NCBI GenBank assembly: GCA_016764835.1
Contig: JAESRD010000377.1
Span: forward strand, 1-7,492
Source: Paracoccaceae bacterium
Lineage (GTDB): Bacteria; Pseudomonadota; Alphaproteobacteria; Rhodobacterales; Rhodobacteraceae
Length of the DNA stretch: 7,492 nucleotides
Direction of reading: 5' to 3'
Numbering within the stretch: position 1 is the first letter of the stretch; every line of letters starts with the position of its first letter. Positions 1-6,094 of the stretch are shown here, piece after piece. The notes under the pieces were generated by a model. The model was not told the origin of the DNA. It worked only from the letters and a program-made list of their open reading frames with translations, and did not search any database. The translations under genes and the position numbers were made by a program.

Positions 1-92
1 AAGTCACCCTTGCAAGCGATGAAAGACGGGCACAAACTCAAGCCAGACCTGTTCAAAAACAGCCATACTACCTGCCGGGATGTGACAGTTAG
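1..92 (+). pseudogene. C-terminal remnant of an IS481-like transposase, frameshifted
   Basis: Frame 1 from base 1 reads KSPLQAMKDGHKLKPDLF, which resembles the end of the DDE integrase core of IS481/IS3-type transposases (typical pattern TP-x-QAM-x-x-W-x-x-x-x-P-x-LF). Read straight on, it degenerates and stops at 103-105. If one A is added to the five-A run at 55-59, the reading becomes KKQPYYLPGCDS and stops at TAG 90-92. The PGCDS-type ending is a recognisable terminus of this transposase group. The simplest reading is a one-base deletion in a homopolymer, either a real inactivating mutation or a base-calling error. The body of the element lies left of the window. The bases around and just after the stop (about 81-101, TGTGACAGTTAGGGGTGGGGG) may include its right inverted repeat, but the left end is not visible for comparison. 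The family name rests on recall of the C-terminal pattern. Confidence 0.6.
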
Positions 93-161
93 GGGTGGGG
101 GTTAATTACGGGGCAATTTTGACTGAAGCACAGCTGGAGATTGCAGTTGTAAGACCAAGTA

Positions 162-1097
162 TTAACGGTCGAAGGCCATGTCCACGACCACCGGGTAATG
201 GTCGGTCGGCCATTCTCCAGCGAACTTTTGGCGCAAGACGACAGCGGGCGCCACCAAATCTACGCCGCTTGAAAAACCAATATGGTCGATAGCGCCAAAC
301 AGGTTTGCGCCGTGGTTGAAGTGATATGTAGAGCCTGCGATATTTGCGAAGGTTAGCCCTATTTCTTCAAGAATATCAATAGTTTGTGCGCCGTGCCGCG
401 CATTAAGGTCGCCGGTTAGCACCACCACTTCGCCGCGGGCGATCCACGGCGCAATGCGGCGAGCGACCAACGCGACAGAGCTGAGCCGGTTCGTCCTGCT
501 GCCATAATCTGTGTGCAGATTGACCATTCGGAACATCTCGCCGCTGGTGCGGTCTTGAAACTGTGCCCATGACGCGAAGGCCGGAAAAGAGCCGTTGAAA
601 GTCCGCGAATAGATCACATCAGGTGTTTGCGAAAAGAAAAACCAGCCTTGATCGACGAGGCGCAAACGCGCTGTCCTGTATAAAATTGGCTGGGTTGAGG
701 GGAAAATATGCGGGTCACCGACCGCAGCCGCAGCATAGGCCGGGTTGTTTTCTAACAGCCAATCCAGCGTAAGGTTCAATTGGCTCTCATCGCCGCGCGA
801 AAAACTTTCCATTTCTTGGAAGCCGATTGCGTCAGCGTCGACTGTTTTGAACGCCAGATCAAGCGGGGTTTTTCGCCGCTCCCAATCGCCCAAAGACCAA
901 GCGCCAGTTTCGCGCCGGACTGAGATATAATGGACATTATAGGTGGCCAAACGCAAACTATCTGCGGGTGGCGTCAGCAGGGCCGTATTACCGGAATTTC
1001 GCCACTGCTGAAACCCGGCGAACAGGGCGATGGCAATTGCTAAAACCAAGCCGGCTTTTAGCAGCCATCGGAGCACTTTTACGATCAAACTTATCAT
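162..1097 (-). CDS. Membrane-anchored endonuclease/exonuclease/phosphatase-family protein
   Basis: This 311-residue protein has the DNase I-like fold, whose members cleave phosphodiester or phosphomonoester bonds with a divalent metal. The family's catalytic blocks appear in order: TYNVHY (Asn54), QEME (Glu95), LHTD (His195), GDLNA (Asp230, Asn232), IDHIG (Asp271-His272) and the terminal TDHYPV (Asp299-His300). All expected catalytic residues are present, so the enzyme should be active. Residues about 5-29 form one hydrophobic segment preceded by Lys/Arg, which fits a signal anchor with the catalytic domain in the periplasm. The ATG at 1097 was chosen because it places this segment at the N-terminus. 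A GTG at 1154 would add 19 residues, and neither start has a well-spaced Shine-Dalgarno. The substrate cannot be told from sequence; nucleic acid, phospholipid or sugar phosphate are all possible in this superfamily. It is transcribed alone, divergently from the transglycosylase gene. Confidence 0.88.
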   Translation of the reverse strand: MISLIVKVLRWLLKAGLVLAIAIALFAGFQQWRNSGNTALLTPPADSLRLATYNVHYISVRRETGAWSLGDWERRKTPLDLAFKTVDADAIGFQEMESFSRGDESQLNLTLDWLLENNPAYAAAAVGDPHIFPSTQPILYRTARLRLVDQGWFFFSQTPDVIYSRTFNGSFPAFASWAQFQDRTSGEMFRMVNLHTDYGSRTNRLSSVALVARRIAPWIARGEVVVLTGDLNARHGAQTIDILEEIGLTFANIAGSTYHFNHGANLFGAIDHIGFSSGVDLVAPAVVLRQKFAGEWPTDHYPVVVDMAFDR

Positions 1098-1213
1098 AGG
1101 CCATTGTAGCGGTGCCTGCCCGGATTTGCACGATATCTTGCTCAATAGAGCCACACTTTACGGCGAGGGATCACCTCTTCTTTCGCCTTTCATGCACTTA
1201 AGCGCACCATGAT

Positions 1214-1240
1214 GCCGGGCAAGCGCGGGCCCTGCCCGGC
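1214..1240. repeat. GC-rich inverted repeat (hairpin)
   Basis: GCCGGGCA (1214-1221) and TGCCCGGC (1233-1240) are perfect 8-base complements around an 11-base loop that itself contains GGGCCC. No T-run follows on either strand and no gene ends here, so it is not an ordinary terminator. It could be a structured element in the 5' leader of the minus-strand hydrolase gene or a dispersed intergenic palindrome; I cannot decide from one copy. Confidence 0.6.
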
Positions 1241-1346
1241 CATTTGCGCGAAATATATTCACTGCTGCGGCTATCTGCGGGAAAAGCCATACGGACAGGA
1301 TGTTTGGGCGTAGCCATGCTAATTATTGCAGCAGAAACGATGTTGA

Positions 1347-1374
1347 TTGAACGCGGTCGTGCGGTGATTATGAT
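1347..1374 (+). promoter_or_regulatory. Putative sigma-70-type promoter of the transglycosylase gene
   Basis: TTGAAC (1347-1352, 4 of 6 to TTGACA) and TATGAT (1369-1374, 5 of 6 to TATAAT) are separated by 16 bases and lie 55 bases before the ATG at 1430. A second TATGAT at 1384-1389 lies in a direct repeat and lacks a matching -35. This is a motif match only. Confidence 0.4.
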
Positions 1375-1392
1375 AAACATGCGTATGATAAA
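1369..1392 (+). repeat. Two direct copies of TATGATAAA
   Basis: TATGATAAA occurs at 1369-1377 and 1384-1392, with a 15-base period and CATGCG between the copies. The first copy contains the putative -10 box. It may be a tandem site for a regulator, or simply two -10-like AT-rich boxes. Confidence 0.5.
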
Positions 1393-1429
1393 ATTGTGCC
1401 ATTGTTGAAACTGTCGCTGGAGCCATAAA

Positions 1430-2668
1430 ATGTTGCGATTGCTGATCACGTTTACTCTGTTTTTGATGGTTTTATCTGGGCCGAGCTTTGCGCAGAACCG
1501 CGCTGAAATAGAACAAAATTACAGGATTTGGCTCAATGATGTTGTTTGGCCTCTGGCTGAGGCGCAGGCGGTTTCGACGGGTATTTTTGAACGCGCTTTT
1601 GCCGGGGTCACGCTTAATTGGCAGCTGTCTGGGTTGGTCTTTCCGGGGATGGATCCGGCGATCCCGCGGCAACAAAGCCAAGCTGAATTTCGCGCGCCCG
1701 CTAACTATTTTAGCCGCGGCGATATGGCTGGCACCGCTGCGATTGGCCGGCAGCTTATGCCCGGTTATGCCACAGTTTTGAGCGCGGTTGAGGTCAATTC
1801 CGGCGTGCCGGGGCGTATTTTATTGGCCATCTGGGCGCGCGAGAGCGGCTATGGTCGGGTGCCTATTTCGTACAACGCTTTTGAGGTGCTTGGCAGCCGG
1901 GCTTATGCCAGCTCGGGCGACTATCTGACCAATGAGTTGGTCGCGGCATTGCAGATAGCCCAAGCAGGACATGTGCCGCTGGAGGCAATAAAAAGCAGCT
2001 GGGCCGGGGCGCTGGGGCAGCCGCAATTCATGCCCGCAAGTTTCCTTGCCTACGCTGCCGATGGCGACGGTGATGGCCGGGCTGATATCTGGCGCTCTGA
2101 GGCCGACACTTTGGCGTCGATCGCCAATTTTTTGGCGGTACATGGCTGGATCGCGGGCCGCGATTGGGGTTTTGAGGTGCACGTACCAAGCACTATTTCA
2201 TGCACGTTGGAGGGCCCAGATCAGGGCAGGAACATAGCTGATTGGGAAGCGCTTGGGGTCCGGCGCGTGTCTGGCAGCGCCTTCCCCGAACATGAGCGCC
2301 AAGGCGAAGGATTTTTGCTTATGCCCGCCGGGCGACACGGTCCAGCCTTCATTGTTACGCCAAATTTCTACGTTTTAAAGCGCTATAATCGCAGTGATCT
2401 CTATGCGCTTTATGTCGGCAACCTTGGTGATCGCATTCAATATGGCATGGGCAGTTTCGCCGCAGCTTGGCAGGGGCTTAACACCATCTACCGGTCTGAC
2501 ATAGCGCGCATCCAGCAGGGGCTTGAGGCGCTGGGGCATGATGTTGGCGGCGCTGATGGCCTGCCGGGTTATAAAACGAGGCGTTCTATTGGTCGCTGGC
2601 AAGAGGCAGCTGGCCGCCCAGCCACGTGCTTTCCTGTGGCCAGTATGGCTAGCGCCTTTATACAATAA
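1430..2668 (+). CDS. Lytic murein transglycosylase, MltB family, with peptidoglycan-binding domain
   Basis: The enzyme cleaves the MurNAc-GlcNAc bond of peptidoglycan to give 1,6-anhydromuramic ends. It acts in the periplasm during wall remodelling and recycling. Residues 1-21 form a signal peptide ending SFA before Gln22; there is no lipobox cysteine, so it should be soluble rather than a lipoprotein as in E. coli MltB. The SLT_2 catalytic domain spans about 25-330. It shows the catalytic Glu138 in ARESGYGR, the GALGQPQFMPASF substrate-groove block (193-205) and DGDGDGRADIW (211-221), all hallmarks of the MltB branch. A C-terminal PG_binding_1-like domain (about 355-400) has the IQQGLEALGHDVGGADGLPG pattern. 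At 412 residues it has the usual length for the two-domain alphaproteobacterial form. GGAG at 1419-1422 lies 7 bases before the ATG, which supports this start. The next gene follows after 10 bases, so the two are probably cotranscribed. Confidence 0.93.
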   Translation: MLRLLITFTLFLMVLSGPSFAQNRAEIEQNYRIWLNDVVWPLAEAQAVSTGIFERAFAGVTLNWQLSGLVFPGMDPAIPRQQSQAEFRAPANYFSRGDMAGTAAIGRQLMPGYATVLSAVEVNSGVPGRILLAIWARESGYGRVPISYNAFEVLGSRAYASSGDYLTNELVAALQIAQAGHVPLEAIKSSWAGALGQPQFMPASFLAYAADGDGDGRADIWRSEADTLASIANFLAVHGWIAGRDWGFEVHVPSTISCTLEGPDQGRNIADWEALGVRRVSGSAFPEHERQGEGFLLMPAGRHGPAFIVTPNFYVLKRYNRSDLYALYVGNLGDRIQYGMGSFAAAWQGLNTIYRSDIARIQQGLEALGHDVGGADGLPGYKTRRSIGRWQEAAGRPATCFPVASMASAFIQ

Positions 2669-2678
2669 GAGCTTATAA

Positions 2679-3149
2679 ATGAACGAAAAAACTGATATTA
2701 TTCGCCCAACCGATGATGAAGCACGCGCGCTGGCAAAGCGCCTGCTCAACACCGCCCGTTATTGCGCCATTGCTACGCTTGAGCCGGGATCAAGCTGGCC
2801 TATGGTAACAAGAGTGGCGGTTGGGTTTGACGGCATTGCCCCGCTTATTTTGGTGTCTAACCTGTCGCAGCATACCGCAGCATTGCGCGCAAACCCGGCC
2901 TGCTCTGTGCTGTTGTCTGAGGCCAACGCCAAGGGCGATCCATTGATGCAGCCCCGACTAACCGTGAAATGCAAAGCCGAGATGACCGACAAGGAACCGC
3001 TGCGTCAGCAATGGTTGGCGGAGCATCCAAAAGCCAAACTCTATTTTGATTTCACCGATTTCGAGATGTTTCGTCTTGTGCCCGAAACCGGGTTTCTCAA
3101 TGGCGGCTTTGGCAAGGCCTTTCATTTACTGCCCAGTGATTGGGCCTAA
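2679..3149 (+). CDS. HugZ-like pyridoxamine 5'-phosphate oxidase-family protein
   Basis: This 156-residue protein has the FMN-binding split-barrel fold of the PNPOx/HugZ group. Visible marks are the first barrel strands RYCAIATLEPGSSWPMVTRV (28-46), the LILVSNLSQHTAALRANP block (56-73), where an Arg/His-rich turn contacts flavin phosphate in relatives, PRLTVKCKAEM (92-102), and the closing FLNGGFGKAFHL (139-150). FLNGGFG is typical of HugZ-like proteins. HugZ proper opens heme and carries an extra C-terminal DUF2470 domain; here the protein ends right after the barrel, so heme oxygenase activity is not established. It could instead be a flavin reductase or a flavin/heme-binding protein. No signal peptide is present, so it is cytoplasmic. 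It starts 10 bases after the transglycosylase stop (AGAG at 2668-2671 may serve as a weak ribosome site), implying one transcript, though the two functions have no obvious link. Confidence 0.85.
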   Translation: MNEKTDIIRPTDDEARALAKRLLNTARYCAIATLEPGSSWPMVTRVAVGFDGIAPLILVSNLSQHTAALRANPACSVLLSEANAKGDPLMQPRLTVKCKAEMTDKEPLRQQWLAEHPKAKLYFDFTDFEMFRLVPETGFLNGGFGKAFHLLPSDWA

Positions 3150-3160
3150 CGGTTTTAGGC
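3131..3160 (+). other. Two overlapping short hairpins at the end of the HugZ-like gene
   Basis: GCCCA-N5-TGGGC (3131-3145) and GCCTAA-N5-TTAGGC (3144-3160) share bases 3144-3145 and so cannot both form completely. The second contains the stop codon TAA 3147-3149. No T-run follows, so termination here is doubtful; the stems may only slow RNA decay or be chance. Confidence 0.25.
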
Positions 3161-3207
3161 ATGTCCGTTCTGTCCTTGGTCAAAAAAGCTTGCTAATCGC
3201 CGCCATG

Positions 3208-3225
3208 AATATTAACGATAATATT
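3208..3225. promoter_or_regulatory. Imperfect palindrome, putative LacI-type operator
   Basis: AATATTAACGATAATATT has perfect 7-base arms (AATATTA and TAATATT) around ACGA, with a central CG, which is the layout of LacI-family operators. It lies 33 bases before the chosen ATG at 3259. Its core TTAACGATAATA recurs at 5141-5152 before the ABC permease operon. The regulator itself is not in the window, so the assignment is inference. Confidence 0.45.
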
Positions 3226-3258
3226 TCAAAGGATGTGCAATCGAAGGACGAAGTCACT

Positions 3259-4155
3259 ATGAGGCCAACAAATTTTCGTAGGCTCAACGAGCGCCAAATC
3301 AGCGAAATCGTAATCGCAAATCGCGATGGGTCGGACCTGAAAGTGGTCTTTCAAACTGGCGAGCTTATTGAGGCTCCCAATTGGACGCCCGATGGTAAAT
3401 GGCTGATTTACAATGCTGACGGTCGGCTGTTTCGGATATCAGTTGACGGCAGCGACGGCCCGTACCGGATAAACACCGCGCCAGTTGAGGACCTCAATAA
3501 CGACCACGTTTTAGCGCCTGATGGCAAAAGTATTTTTGTCTCCTCAAACGACGATCATCTCTACCAATGCCCGATAGATGGTGGCGTGCCGGTTAAGCTG
3601 TCAAACGACCATGATCCGGCGCGTCGGTTCACCTATTATCTGCACGGCATCTCACCTGATGGCCAAACACTGGCCTATGTTGGCTATGAGCGCGGCGGCG
3701 ACGTTACGGTCACGCGGATCTGTACAATCCCGGCGGCTGGCGGCGAAGATATTGTGCTCTCCGATGGCAGCTGTCCGGTCGATGGGCCAGAATATTCGGC
3801 TGACGGAAAATGGCTCTATTTCAACTCCGAAGCTGCGGCGAGCGAGCCGGGTCATGCGCAGATTTTTAGGATGTTGGCCGATGGCTCAAATGTTGAGCAG
3901 CTCACCGATGATGAGCGGGTCAACTGGTTCCTACATGCCGCCCCAGACGGCACGATTTTTGCCTATATATCCTTCCCCAAAGGCACACTGGGCCACCCGT
4001 CTGACAAGCAAGTTATCATTCGGGTTATGGACCCTGACGGTGCCAATCAGCGCGACATTGACAGCTTTAATGGCGGCCAAGGTACGATTAACGTCACCTC
4101 TTGGGCCCCCGACAGCAGTCGGTTTGCCTATGTGCGCTACCCAATTTTGGGCTAG
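3259..4155 (+). CDS. TolB-like beta-propeller protein
   Basis: The 298-residue protein is built of six WD40-like/PD40 repeats, each with a (S/T/A)PDG or similar turn followed by a hydrophobic strand: WTPDGKWLIY (42-51), LAPDGKSIFV (85-94), ISPDGQTLAY (131-140), YSADGKWLYF (179-188), AAPDGTIFAY (227-236) and WAPDSSRFAY (282-291). Six repeats fit a closed six-bladed propeller like the TolB C-terminal domain. There is no signal peptide and no N-terminal TolB domain, so it is not the periplasmic Tol-Pal TolB. It belongs to the cytoplasmic 'biopolymer transporter Tol' group, whose biochemical role is unknown. The ATG at 3259 was chosen because AAGGA (3244-3248) precedes it and propeller homology begins soon after. 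ATGs at 3205 and 3046 would run through the palindrome or deep into the preceding gene. The shared palindrome suggests coregulation with the sugar transporter to the right. Confidence 0.85.
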   Translation: MRPTNFRRLNERQISEIVIANRDGSDLKVVFQTGELIEAPNWTPDGKWLIYNADGRLFRISVDGSDGPYRINTAPVEDLNNDHVLAPDGKSIFVSSNDDHLYQCPIDGGVPVKLSNDHDPARRFTYYLHGISPDGQTLAYVGYERGGDVTVTRICTIPAAGGEDIVLSDGSCPVDGPEYSADGKWLYFNSEAAASEPGHAQIFRMLADGSNVEQLTDDERVNWFLHAAPDGTIFAYISFPKGTLGHPSDKQVIIRVMDPDGANQRDIDSFNGGQGTINVTSWAPDSSRFAYVRYPILG

Positions 4156-4175
4156 CCTTTTGTGTCAGATCTAGC

Positions 4176-4214
4176 CACGGCCTGCGCTTTGTCAGCCCAG
4201 GCCGTGCTCGTTTT
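4176..4214. terminator. Stem-loop terminator between convergent genes
   Basis: CACGGCCTG (4176-4184) and CAGGCCGTG (4198-4206) form a perfect 9-base GC-rich stem with a 13-base loop. On the plus strand CTCG and then TTTT (4211-4214) follow, giving a plausible though imperfect rho-independent terminator for the TolB-like gene. On the minus strand the stem begins 7 bases past the stop of the VOC gene but has no T-run after it, so service in that direction is less certain. Confidence 0.6.
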
Positions 4215-4647
4215 AGCTGCCCTTTAGCGCCCTAATCGCCCGGTACTGAATGCAGTCTGGGCTCATTTCCATCAACTCAATCCGGTTGCCGTCTGGGTCC
4301 ACGATCCAAGCGCCGCGATTGCCGTCTTCGCCCAGTTTTATGGGCGATGTGAGGGCGATGCCGTTGGCACTAAGCCGGGCTGCTTCAATATCTAGATCAG
4401 CAATGGTGAAGCAAAAATGCGTTGTGCCGGTGGCACCATCAGCGGGCGACGGCTCGGGGCTGTCGCTGATCATCAGCTCAAGAAACTGCTCGTCTGTGAT
4501 GCGCAGATAGATGAGCCAAGTGTCACCGTTATCATGGCGCAGACGGCTCATCTCGGCAAAGCCGACTTGGTCGCGGTAAAACTTGGCCGAGGCTTCAAGA
4601 TCGCGGACCTTGAGGGCGAGGTGCCCGAGGGATGTAATTCCAGTCAT
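4213..4647 (-). CDS. VOC (glyoxalase/bleomycin-resistance) fold metalloprotein
   Basis: This 144-residue protein contains two paired beta-alpha-beta-beta-beta units, the single-domain VOC fold. The four metal-ligand positions of glyoxalase I-like enzymes are all filled: His9 in LGHLALKV, Glu57 in QFLELM, His77 in TTHFCF and Glu124 in NRIELME. The DPDGN turn (117-121) before the last ligand is typical. It is therefore likely an active divalent-metal enzyme: a lactoylglutathione lyase-like isomerase, or a dioxygenase or epimerase of the same fold. The exact substrate cannot be told. AGGA lies about 9 bases upstream of the ATG at 4647 and homology starts at once, so the in-frame ATG at 4749 was rejected; the 34 residues it adds are Lys/Asn/Gln-rich and unlike the family. 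It converges on the TolB-like gene and diverges from the sugar ABC operon, a setting that fits sugar or aldehyde metabolism (inference). Confidence 0.88.
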   Translation of the reverse strand: MTGITSLGHLALKVRDLEASAKFYRDQVGFAEMSRLRHDNGDTWLIYLRITDEQFLELMISDSPEPSPADGATGTTHFCFTIADLDIEAARLSANGIALTSPIKLGEDGNRGAWIVDPDGNRIELMEMSPDCIQYRAIRALKGS

Positions 4648-5113
4648 ATTGTTTTTCCTATCTGTTTTGTTTTTTTGGTGCCGCGGTGTTTGTGGCGTTT
4701 CAATTTTGTACTGTTTAGGGGAGGTAATCTTGCGGTTGCGGCCCGGCATTATTGATTGAAGGTTGGTGATTCATTTTTGAAATGGTCACAGGATTTTGCC
4801 CGTAAGAACCAGAGTGAGCCGCAAATATTGCTGTCGTTTGGGTGGTTTCGATCTTGCCATATTGGCGAGTTTGCCTGTTTTTTGAGCACTCAATTTTGGC
4901 TGAGTGGAGGGCCGTCTTTGCTGAAATATTGCGGTTAAAAAATTGCAACAAATGCCAAACGCAACGCCGACTTTTTGGCCCAATTTCAATAGGTTCTGGC
5001 CGGTTTTTGCGGGTAAAATTGAATGTGTTAGAGCCAGTGTGTGAAAGGTATTCGATTTGCATTTTCTCCATCCCGTTTTGTGACATCGAAAAATCCGCCC
5101 TGTTGAAATTGTC
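4648..5113. other. AT-rich, strand-skewed intergenic region without a recognised gene
   Basis: No convincing gene is visible in these ~470 bases. Small open frames on both strands have low-complexity, basic or Asn/Gln-rich translations and resemble nothing I know. The first 90 bases (4651-4740) are 70 of 90 G or T on the plus strand, so a transcript reading into the VOC gene would have an A/C-rich, poorly structured leader. Small elements present are CACTCA-N8-TGAGTG (4887-4906), a quasi-palindrome TTGAGCACTCAA overlapping it (4882-4893), and AAATATTGC twice (4823-4831 and 4924-4932). It may hold the VOC promoter, an untranslated leader or decayed sequence. Confidence 0.4.
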
Positions 5114-5142
5114 TTGACAGGCCGTTCATCTGCCGTAATGTT
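5114..5142 (+). promoter_or_regulatory. Putative promoter of the sugar ABC operon
   Basis: TTGACA (5114-5119) is a perfect -35 match. The -10 is weaker: TAATGT (5136-5141) at a 16-base spacing or AATGTT (5137-5142) at 17. The -10 area overlaps the putative operator at 5137-5154, as expected for a repressed promoter. The permease start codon is about 55 bases further on. Confidence 0.5.
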
Positions 5143-5154
5143 AACGATAATACA
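5137..5154. promoter_or_regulatory. Second copy of the palindrome core, putative operator
   Basis: AATGTTAACGATAATACA matches the palindrome at 3208-3225 in 15 of 18 positions, including an unbroken 12-base core TTAACGATAATA. Its inner arms TTA/TAA around ACGA are symmetrical and the outer arms are degenerate. The position over the -10 of the ABC promoter suits a repressor site. Confidence 0.45.
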
Positions 5155-5187
5155 AACCACCAACCAAGCGCAATAGATGATCGAAAA

Positions 5188-5194
5188 GGGAGGA
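5188..5194 (+). promoter_or_regulatory. Strong ribosome binding site deciding the permease start
   Basis: GGGAGGA lies just before the ATG at 5198 with a short spacer (AAC). It selects this start over the in-frame ATG at 5177, which would place the Shine-Dalgarno inside the coding region. Confidence 0.75.
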
Positions 5195-5197
5195 AAC

Positions 5198-6094
5198 ATG
5201 GGACTGAGATGGAGCCGAATAACGCCTCAGCTTGCTATGCTTCCGGCGGTCGCCATAATGGTAACTGCCTTTCTGGGCTCTATCGGTTGGACCATTTTTA
5301 TGTCCTTCACCCGGTCGCGGCGCTTACCCGAATATGTGATCGATTGGGACCGACCCTTCCGCCAATATGAGCGGCTTTTTGGTGATGCCGGTTGGAATAT
5401 ATCGCTCAACAATTTGGTCGTACTGGCCTTCGGCAGCGCCTTGGCTATCTTTGTCGGCTTCATCCTCGCGGCGCTGATCGAGCGAGAACGCAGGGGCGAA
5501 GATTTCTTCCGCACCGTGTTTCTTTATCCGTTGGCCGTGTCGCTTATTGTCACCGGTGTGGCATGGCGCTGGATATTTAACCCGCAATACGGCATCCAAC
5601 ATTTGCTGCAATCAATGGGTTTCGAGAACGCCTCGTTTAACTGGCTTAATGACCCGTCAACGGCGATGTATGCGATCATTATTGCCTCGGTCTGGCAGAG
5701 TTCTGGCTTCTATATGGCGCTGATGTTGGCCGGGCTTAAAGGCATCAATACGGAGATCTGGAGCGCAGCGCGGATTGATGGTGTCGGGCTGTTTCGGGTC
5801 TATATTGAGATCATCATTCCAATGATGAAATTCACCTTTTTGACCTGCGCAATCCTACTGTCGCTCGGGGTGATCAAAGCCTTTGACATCATACTGGCCA
5901 TGACCAATGGCGGCCCCGGACAATCAACCTGGGTGCCAGCCTATTTTACCATTAACGCCATGTCGCAAAAGGGTAATTTGGGCTATGCTTCTGCCGCTGC
6001 GACCATGATGTTGCTGATCACATTAGCCGTTTTCCTGCCACTTGTGGCGCTGACAGCATGGCAACAACGCGTTGCCAAAAGAGGGGCCAATTGA
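5198..6094 (+). CDS. Sugar ABC transporter permease, MalF type
   Basis: This 298-residue inner-membrane permease is one half of the translocation channel of a CUT1-type carbohydrate importer. Hydrophobic segments are visible at about 14-36, 72-95, 107-125, 157-180, 210-235 and 265-288, consistent with six membrane helices. The cytoplasmic EAA loop, which docks on the ATPase, is at 186-208: EIWSAARIDGVG, then I-x-x-x-x-IP. The later TNGGPGQST (236-244) is also typical of MalF/UgpA-type partners. Length is normal for the family (about 290-310). The arrangement and sequence style recall glucose/mannose GtsB-like permeases, but the substrate is not proven. Its TGA stop overlaps the next gene's ATG by one base (translational coupling). 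No binding-protein gene precedes it, which is unusual for such operons. Confidence 0.92.
   Translation: MGLRWSRITPQLAMLPAVAIMVTAFLGSIGWTIFMSFTRSRRLPEYVIDWDRPFRQYERLFGDAGWNISLNNLVVLAFGSALAIFVGFILAALIERERRGEDFFRTVFLYPLAVSLIVTGVAWRWIFNPQYGIQHLLQSMGFENASFNWLNDPSTAMYAIIIASVWQSSGFYMALMLAGLKGINTEIWSAARIDGVGLFRVYIEIIIPMMKFTFLTCAILLSLGVIKAFDIILAMTNGGPGQSTWVPAYFTINAMSQKGNLGYASAAATMMLLITLAVFLPLVALTAWQQRVAKRGAN

Larger units (their letters stand above)
1098..1429. other. Divergent intergenic region
   Basis: These 332 bases separate two divergent genes and should hold promoters for both. On the plus strand a likely promoter and a 9-base direct repeat are listed separately. On the minus strand I see an AT-rich patch around 1250-1260 (AATATATT) but no convincing -35 to pair with it. 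A strong GC hairpin lies at 1214-1240. Small reading frames here show no recognisable protein. Confidence 0.5.

Noticed and set aside
95..292. 65-codon plus-strand open frame over the end of the hydrolase gene
   Set aside because: It is antisense to the conserved C-terminal TDHYP block of the phosphatase-fold gene and has no family resemblance.
1198..1449. 83-codon minus-strand open frame across the divergent intergenic region
   Set aside because: Its translation resembles no family, it overlaps the start of the transglycosylase gene, and it covers the hairpin and promoter elements.
3046..3258. Upstream extension of the TolB-like gene to ATG 3046 or 3205
   Set aside because: The extension overlaps the HugZ-like gene by about 100 bases or runs through the palindrome, has no ribosome site, and its residues do not look like propeller sequence.
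3578..4174. 198-codon plus-strand open frame inside the TolB-like gene
   Set aside because: It is a shifted-frame shadow of a gene whose repeats are clear in the other frame; the translation is Met/Ser/Arg-rich with no domain.
4648..4749. N-terminal extension of the VOC gene to ATG 4749
   Set aside because: The added residues are low-complexity Lys/Asn/Gln-rich, while AGGA and the first VOC strand support the ATG at 4647.
4715..5086. Overlapping open frames on both strands in the intergenic region before the ABC operon
   Set aside because: No recognisable domains, biased composition from the AT-rich DNA, and no good ribosome sites; treated as noncoding.
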